In this document: positions 18,061 to 21,919 of the stretch, piece by piece
Position numbering within the stretch: position 1 is the first letter of the stretch
Layout of the letters: the number at the start of each line of letters is the position of its first letter
Source of the DNA: Chara braunii
Lineage: Eukaryota; Streptophyta; Charophyceae; Charales; Characeae
Length of the DNA stretch: 21,919 nucleotides
Direction: 5' to 3'
Assembly (NCBI GenBank): GCA_003427395.1
Contig: BFEA01000003.1
Span: 9,181,875 to 9,203,793 of the forward strand
The notes under the pieces: model-generated
Told to the model about the DNA's origin: nothing
What the model saw: only the letters and a program-made list of their open reading frames with translations
Databases searched by the model: none
Position numbers and translations under genes: made by a program

Positions 18061-18735
18061 ATGGGAGGTACACATCCTCCCGAAACGAAGGGGGAAGAGG
18101 AACCGAAATAGTGGCCCTAACAAGATATAGAGCGCCACCATCTCGTACATGGGATAATCATCCATGGTGAGAAGAGCACAGGGTAGCCTCCACTCACTCA
18201 CCAAGTAGTTACCCTAAATCTGTCTCTAATATGATTGATGGGATCTGCTTTTTTTAAAAATCTCTGGCTGTTCGCTACTTTCCAAACGCAATAGCAACTT
18301 CAGGGCAGTTTTCTCTTTCTGTCTTTACCCCCCGCCTTTTTTTTTTAACGCTGTCTGTCTGGACCCTTCGCTACCTATCACCCCTTCAAACTTCTACTAA
18401 CACACTACAAATATTGTCCCTAACTTCGACAAGACAGCAGCAGTGACCACCAAGACTTATGGGAAGGTACTAAGCACACACACATTCAGCATGCAAACAG
18501 GTCTTAGGGGGCAGGGATTCTTCTCTTCATACGACTTCCGTTGGTGAAGCTCCACGTACGCTCCACGTATGCTCCAGCGCCACTCCAAGCAAGTACGTAA
18601 CATTTCACTTTCTTGGCCCTTCTCCTTCGACACCTCCCTCCAGATCCCACAACCCAACTTCTTCTCACTTCCTTCAATCGCTCTTCTCGCCGGCCTTATG
18701 ATTGTCAGCGAACTTCAGTGAGTGTAACAAGTGTC
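18061..18735 (-). other. Leader of the outer element, no gene seen
   Basis: This is the stretch between the primer-binding site and the probable gag start. It has poly-T and C-rich runs (about 18328-18350) and a local duplication of CTCCACGTA (about 18549-18571). No coding frame has a recognisable domain. Confidence 0.6.
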
Positions 18736-18747
18736 GCTCCGATACCA
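18736..18747 (-). other. Primer-binding site of the outer element
   Basis: On the minus strand TGGTATCGGAGC begins three bases after the CA end of the 5' LTR. It is identical to the inner element's site and differs by one base from the plant initiator tRNA-Met site. Confidence 0.88.
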
Positions 18748-18750
18748 AAT

Positions 18751-19789
18751 TGTAATGAGCCTCAGCACATGATGGAGTGCTCTAGCCAGCATGCATGACT
18801 CACAGATTCATGGATTTCTTTATCACACACATTGCACAAGAGAAGATGAGTATTAGACCAGATAGCGCAGCTCAATTATCACAACCTGATTATAGAAAGA
18901 ATCATGAGTTCAATTGTCCAGCGCTCAACAAGTTCATAAGTCTTCTTCGATCATCAAGAGTCTCAACAACTGCGCTCATTAGCGCTTGTCTTCCACACCA
19001 AGTTCGCCGCCCTCCAGGTGAGTATCCACCATGCCTTACTCTCTCTTTCTCTCATATCTGTCTGGTCCTCTCGCCTCACAATCTGCTTCTTCTCTCAAAT
19101 GCGCACTCCTTACTACTAACACACTCATGAGGATCAACTCTGAATACTACCCACTGCCAGTGCTCTGCTACATCTAGCCACTAGCTCTAAGCTTCCTAGC
19201 ACTGGTGCAGCTGCCTTCTCCCCTGCCAGCGCCCTCCTTCCTCTCTCTCATCTCACTCGGCGCTGCTCTCTGGCATAGCGCAGCTCCTCACATCTGGTGC
19301 ACAAGTGCGCTAGCACTTCCACACTCTCGTGCGAATGAACATCTGCCGAAATGGGAGCCTGGCCAGTCTTTTGTAGTGTTGGACTGGTCTTGCTTGGGCC
19401 AGTCTCTGGCCGAATTTCCTTGGTACCGCATGCCCACTGCCTGTTACTGCGAAGTGTGAGTCCCAGTACCTGTCTCGTGGTCTGCTGCCGCTTCGGCCTT
19501 TGGGCCTGCCTTTCGGACTTCTGGTCTGACTTCAGACACGACCTATGGATAGGGACTTGACTGGGCCTGCAACCTTTAGCTATCTGTTGAACAGACATGA
19601 CCCTTACCCAGCTCAAGTTAACTGTTCGCAAAAGACCTGGATGTGACTTTTACAAAGTGACTTTTCGTTTTAGTCCTGGACGCGACCTCTGCCTCAGGAG
19701 ACTTGTCTTTCGAAATGCTGATTCATAACTTCAGGATCTGGCCGACTGGGCCCCTTTATATTGGGGTCTGAATTGTGAAGGCCCTTTCA
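18751..19789 (-). repeat. Outer element LTR (5' LTR in element orientation)
   Basis: This is a direct repeat of 354-1405, about 95 percent identical by hand count. It starts with TG and ends with CA, followed by the CACA duplication. As the upstream LTR it would carry the promoter. Confidence 0.95.
19754..19762 (-). promoter_or_regulatory. Candidate TATA box in the outer LTR
   Basis: AATATAAAG on the minus strand is kept in both LTRs (also 1357-1365). It lies only about 27-35 bases inside the element's 5' LTR edge, so U3 would be very short if it is real. This is a motif match only. Confidence 0.3.
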
Positions 19790-19830
19790 CACATTGTTAA
19801 TCTGGTTTTCGAACACCCAGGTGGCTGACT

Positions 19831-19997
19831 CAGTTAATCCCCTGGATTTTCAGGGCAATCAACGCTGGCAGGGGGAGGTCTTCTCAACTTTTCTCAAAAA
19901 AAGATCCTTGTTGAAGTTCTAAATGTCCTTATGGGACGCTGGACCCGGTTTCCAGCACGTGCTGCTCCCCACGAATAGATTGTGGAGCTTTTGTTCC

Positions 19998-20029
<32 letters not shown>

Positions 20030-20140
20030 CGCTTCTTCACTGGAGGGTGGGGTTAGGAAGGCAGGGTAGCTTCTTGTCATTACAGCCACATGTCATTACA
20101 GCCACATGTCATTACACACACACTAAACCTGACACATGCA
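19831..20140. other. Flank with poly-A tract and short tandem repeat, no gene seen
   Basis: A run of 30 A lies at 19998-20027. A 16-bp unit, TGTCATTACAGCCACA, repeats at 20075-20090 and 20091-20106, with a third partial copy from 20107. The A-run could be the tail of a retroposon, but I found no flanking duplication. Confidence 0.6.
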
Positions 20141-21149
20141 CAGTTTGTAATTGCATTTGAAACTGCGTTTAGCAGTTTAGTCAGGGCCCAAGTTTCAATT
20201 GCATTTGAAACTCTGTTTAGCAGTTTGAAACTGGGGCTGGCTTTTCCTAGCAGTTCAGTCAGGCACATGGCCGTTCTTTCTTTCTTGTTTTTTTTTTTTT
20301 TTTTTTTTCTGGTTGCATGCCGCAACGCTCCGTGCCGCTCCACGGCTGGGAAAAAAAAAAAAAACAGCCCCATGGTTGGGCCACGACCGAGATGTCTCGG
20401 CCACACCCCAGACTGGCCACGACCGAGATGTCTCGGCCACACCCCAGACTGGCCACGNAAAAAAAAAAAAAGAAACAGCCCTGTGGTTGGGCCACGGCCG
20501 AGATGTCTCGGCCACACCCCAGACTGGCCACGGCCGAGATGTCTCGGCCACACCCCAGACTGGCCATGGCCGAGATGTCTCGGCCACACCCCAGATTGGC
20601 CAGGGCCGAGATGTCTCGGCCACAGCAGAGATTCGCAGGCACTACCCTTCACAGGCAAACGCGAAGTCTCAAGAGTAGCCTACTCTGAAAAGTGGGGGCC
20701 TCGGGCCAGGGATGGAGGCCAAAAAAAGAAAAAAGAAAAGAAGAAATAAAAAAGTAAAGAAACGAGGAACTTCCAATCCACCTACGTCGGGAAGGCCCTC
20801 AGGTCACCACTGCTTTGACGAATGTATCTGGCCCGGAAGGGAGGAACATGAAACAGGTCGTTTTCCTTTTTTTTGTTTCTTGTTGTGAGGTCCCTGTAGC
20901 GCCCTGCCAGCCAGGCAGGGTGGATTCCAGGCTTCATTGAGTTCCAGACAAGTACTGTAGCATCCTGTATGGGACCGCAATCACAGCATAAGGGATGTTT
21001 TTTTTTTTTTGTTTGTTTATCTGCTGTTCGTGGATAGACGAGGGCCCTGACTGAACTGCTACGGAAAGGCTGCCCGAGTTTCAACTGCAATTGAAACTCG
21101 GGCCCTGACTAAACTGCTAAAAAGCAGTTTCGAATGCAATTATGAACTG
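20141..21149. mobile_element. Candidate non-autonomous TIR (foldback/MITE-like) element
   Basis: The left arm (20141-20263) and right arm (21046-21149) are imperfect reverse complements over about 100 bases. Both include AGCAGTTYAGTCAGG twice: left at 20171 and 20249, right as complements at 21046-21060 and 21103-21118. Both also have a TTTCAATTGCA-type stretch. Outer ends could be CAGTT/AACTG. The arms also fold on themselves: 21072-21103 has 13-bp perfect arms. The inside has no transposase, only poly-A/T, 36-bp tandem repeats and an N. No target duplication was found at the proposed ends, so the boundaries and the class are unresolved. Confidence 0.6.
20379..20633. repeat. 36-bp tandem repeats, each with a perfect palindrome
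   Basis: Copies start at 20379 and 20415 before the N at 20458, and at 20490, 20526, 20562 and 20598 after it. Each unit contains CCGAGATGTCTCGG, a palindrome around TG, extended to GGCCGAGA/TCTCGGCC in later copies. A poly-A plus CAGCCC..GGTTGGG block precedes both sub-arrays, so a larger unit was also duplicated. Open frames through it on both strands are a by-product of the 36-base (multiple of three) period. Confidence 0.93.
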
Positions 21150-21498
21150 TTTTCGTGACTGCGCCGAAGTTACCCCCCTTTTTTTTCATGCAACAATCAC
21201 CCTTCTTCTCAACCACACCAACAACGCCTCCTCAGGCTTTATCAATCAAGCATATACAAACTACGGGCTGTGCACCCGTGCCCTCCCGGTAAGTCAATGG
21301 GTCCAGCGTAAGTCAATGGGTCCAGCGTCCGATCATACATTTTATAAACCTTGAACGAGGGATATTCGTCCTTGTGAGCCTTCTACTACATTGTTCACAG
21401 GCAAGACACCTCGTGTCAATTTGTCCTCCTGATATTTATCTGACAGTTCCCCCACTATCTCTAGGTGGCGGGCGCCAAGCTTGCCCAGGAAGGTACAT
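21150..21498. other. Flank with a 19-bp duplication, no gene seen
   Basis: GTAAGTCAATGGGTCCAGC is repeated exactly at 21289-21307 and 21308-21326. No supported gene. Confidence 0.6.
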
Positions 21499-21570
21499 GA
21501 GACCAATTGGGATTGAACCCAAGACCTCCTGAATGCGGATTGTGTGCCTTACCAACTGAGCTAGGCCTCT
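21499..21570 (-). repeat. tRNA-like sequence (decayed tRNA or SINE head)
   Basis: On the minus strand there is a perfect A box, TAGCTCAGTTGG (21552-21563), and a perfect B box, GGTTCAATCCC (21509-21519). The 55-nt span is exactly that of a normal tRNA. The acceptor ends GAGGCC and GGTCTC pair with one G-T wobble. The D, T and anticodon stems pair poorly, so a working tRNA is unlikely. Either a pseudogene or a tRNA-derived SINE would fit. Confidence 0.6.
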
Positions 21571-21686
21571 GGATTATTCAGGTAATCTGATTGTGGGCCA
21601 ACACTGCATGCCTCCTGGATGTTTCCGCCTGCCCAGTGGCACGGGTTGAGTGGCCCGCCTGATCACCAAATGAAATTAGGGGAAAC

Positions 21687-21830
21687 TTTTTTTTTTTTTT
21701 TTTTTTTTTTTAACAAGTGGGCCCAGTGCCCAAGGCTGATATTACCAATAAGAAGATTGAGGCCGGGGTCCTCACGGTCTACCCCGAGTGACCGAACCAA
21801 ACATGCTGAGAACCTGGCTCAGCGTCCCTC
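21687..21830 (-). repeat. Possible small retroposon with a 25-base A tail
   Basis: A run of 25 T (21687-21711) would be a poly-A tail for a minus-strand sequence of about 120 bases upstream of it. No Pol III boxes or flanking duplication are clear. Confidence 0.3.
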
Positions 21831-21832
21831 AT

Positions 21833-21856
21833 ATGATGATGATGATGATGATGATG
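21833..21856. repeat. (ATG)n microsatellite
   Basis: Eight uninterrupted ATG units. Confidence 0.97.
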
Positions 21857-21919
21857 TTGCACTTCTGCTGATTCTATGAAAACTGTGAGATAATGATACT
21901 AGTGATGACGATGCTACTG

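Larger units (their letters stand above)
354..19789 (-). mobile_element. Outer Ty3/gypsy (chromovirus-like) LTR retrotransposon, defective, interrupted by a second element
   Basis: Direct repeats of about 1.04-1.05 kb (354-1405 and 18751-19789) begin with TG and end with CA. They are flanked by CACA at 350-353 and 19790-19793. The gene order read on the minus strand is gag, protease, reverse transcriptase, RNase H, integrase and a chromodomain-like tail, which is the Ty3/gypsy order. A primer-binding site lies just inside the right (5') LTR. Removing the inner element (3942-14830) and one CCAAT copy leaves about 8.5 kb, an ordinary length for the group. No polypurine tract is obvious next to the left (3') LTR. 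Every coding domain has stops, frameshifts or lost catalytic residues, so the copy cannot move by itself. Confidence 0.95.

Noticed and set aside
17425-18130. Plus-strand Ser/Phe-rich frames opposite the gag coiled coil
   Set aside because: They are antisense shadows of Lys/Glu-rich codons and the CTT microsatellite.
20379-20633. CRISPR-like array, because of 36-bp repeats with palindromes
   Set aside because: Units abut with no unique spacers, and the host is eukaryotic.
20080-20749. Repeat proteins of the type PRHLGHGQSGVW or AETSRPWPVWGV on both strands
   Set aside because: The 36-base repeat has a period divisible by three and stays open in several frames at once. There is no start context or family.

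Overview
This is a eukaryotic repeat-rich window, most likely from a streptophyte (plant or charophyte alga). I found no convincing host protein-coding gene. The case for a streptophyte rests on two chromodomain-type Ty3/gypsy LTR retrotransposons (chromovirus-like), primer-binding sites matching the plant initiator-tRNA-Met acceptor end with one change, and TTTAGGG-like (telo-box) motifs. A charophyte such as Chara fits the style of the gag proteins, but that is an inference from memory and not something the sequence proves.

The layout is a nested set of insertions. Layer 1 is a tandem plus inverted repeat (about 111-353, continuing at 19790-19830). Layer 2 is a minus-strand LTR retrotransposon (354-19789) inserted in one arm of that repeat. 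It has about 1.04-1.05 kb LTRs at 354-1405 and 18751-19789, a 4-bp CACA target duplication and a primer-binding site at 18736-18747. Read right to left its genes are gag (18.2-16.0 kb), protease (about 15.8-15.3 kb), reverse transcriptase (15.2-14.8 kb and again 3.94-3.53 kb), RNase H (3.5-2.9 kb), and integrase with a chromodomain-like tail (2.9-1.45 kb). Layer 3 is a second, plus-strand LTR retrotransposon (3942-14830) inserted inside the reverse transcriptase gene of layer 2. It has 309-bp LTRs, a perfect 5-bp CCAAT target duplication and a primer-binding site right after the left LTR. Its genes run left to right: gag (6.5-8.5 kb, with an internal inverted block), protease (8.66-9.3 kb), reverse transcriptase (9.3-10.4 kb), RNase H (10.4-11.3 kb), integrase (11.35-12.5 kb) and chromodomain (12.5-12.9 kb).

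Both elements are dead copies. Each carries stops and frameshifts, and both have lost conserved catalytic residues, mostly by changes that look like G-to-A or C-to-T transitions. The right flank (19790-21919) has a candidate TIR element about 1 kb long with 36-bp tandem palindromic repeats, a tRNA-like sequence on the minus strand, poly-A/T tracts and microsatellites.

Assembly quality is a real concern. A perfect 38-bp Nextera mate-pair junction adapter sits at 4803-4840, followed by a 41-bp tandem repeat and an N. Other single Ns lie at 6516 and 20458. Lengths and joins in the inner element's leader should not be trusted.

I did not find a convincing new biological system. The points most worth checking are the adapter artefact, the inner LTRs being more diverged than the outer ones, loss of catalytic residues in every enzyme domain of the outer element, the inverted gag block, the 58-residue insertion in the inner RNase H, and the TIR element.
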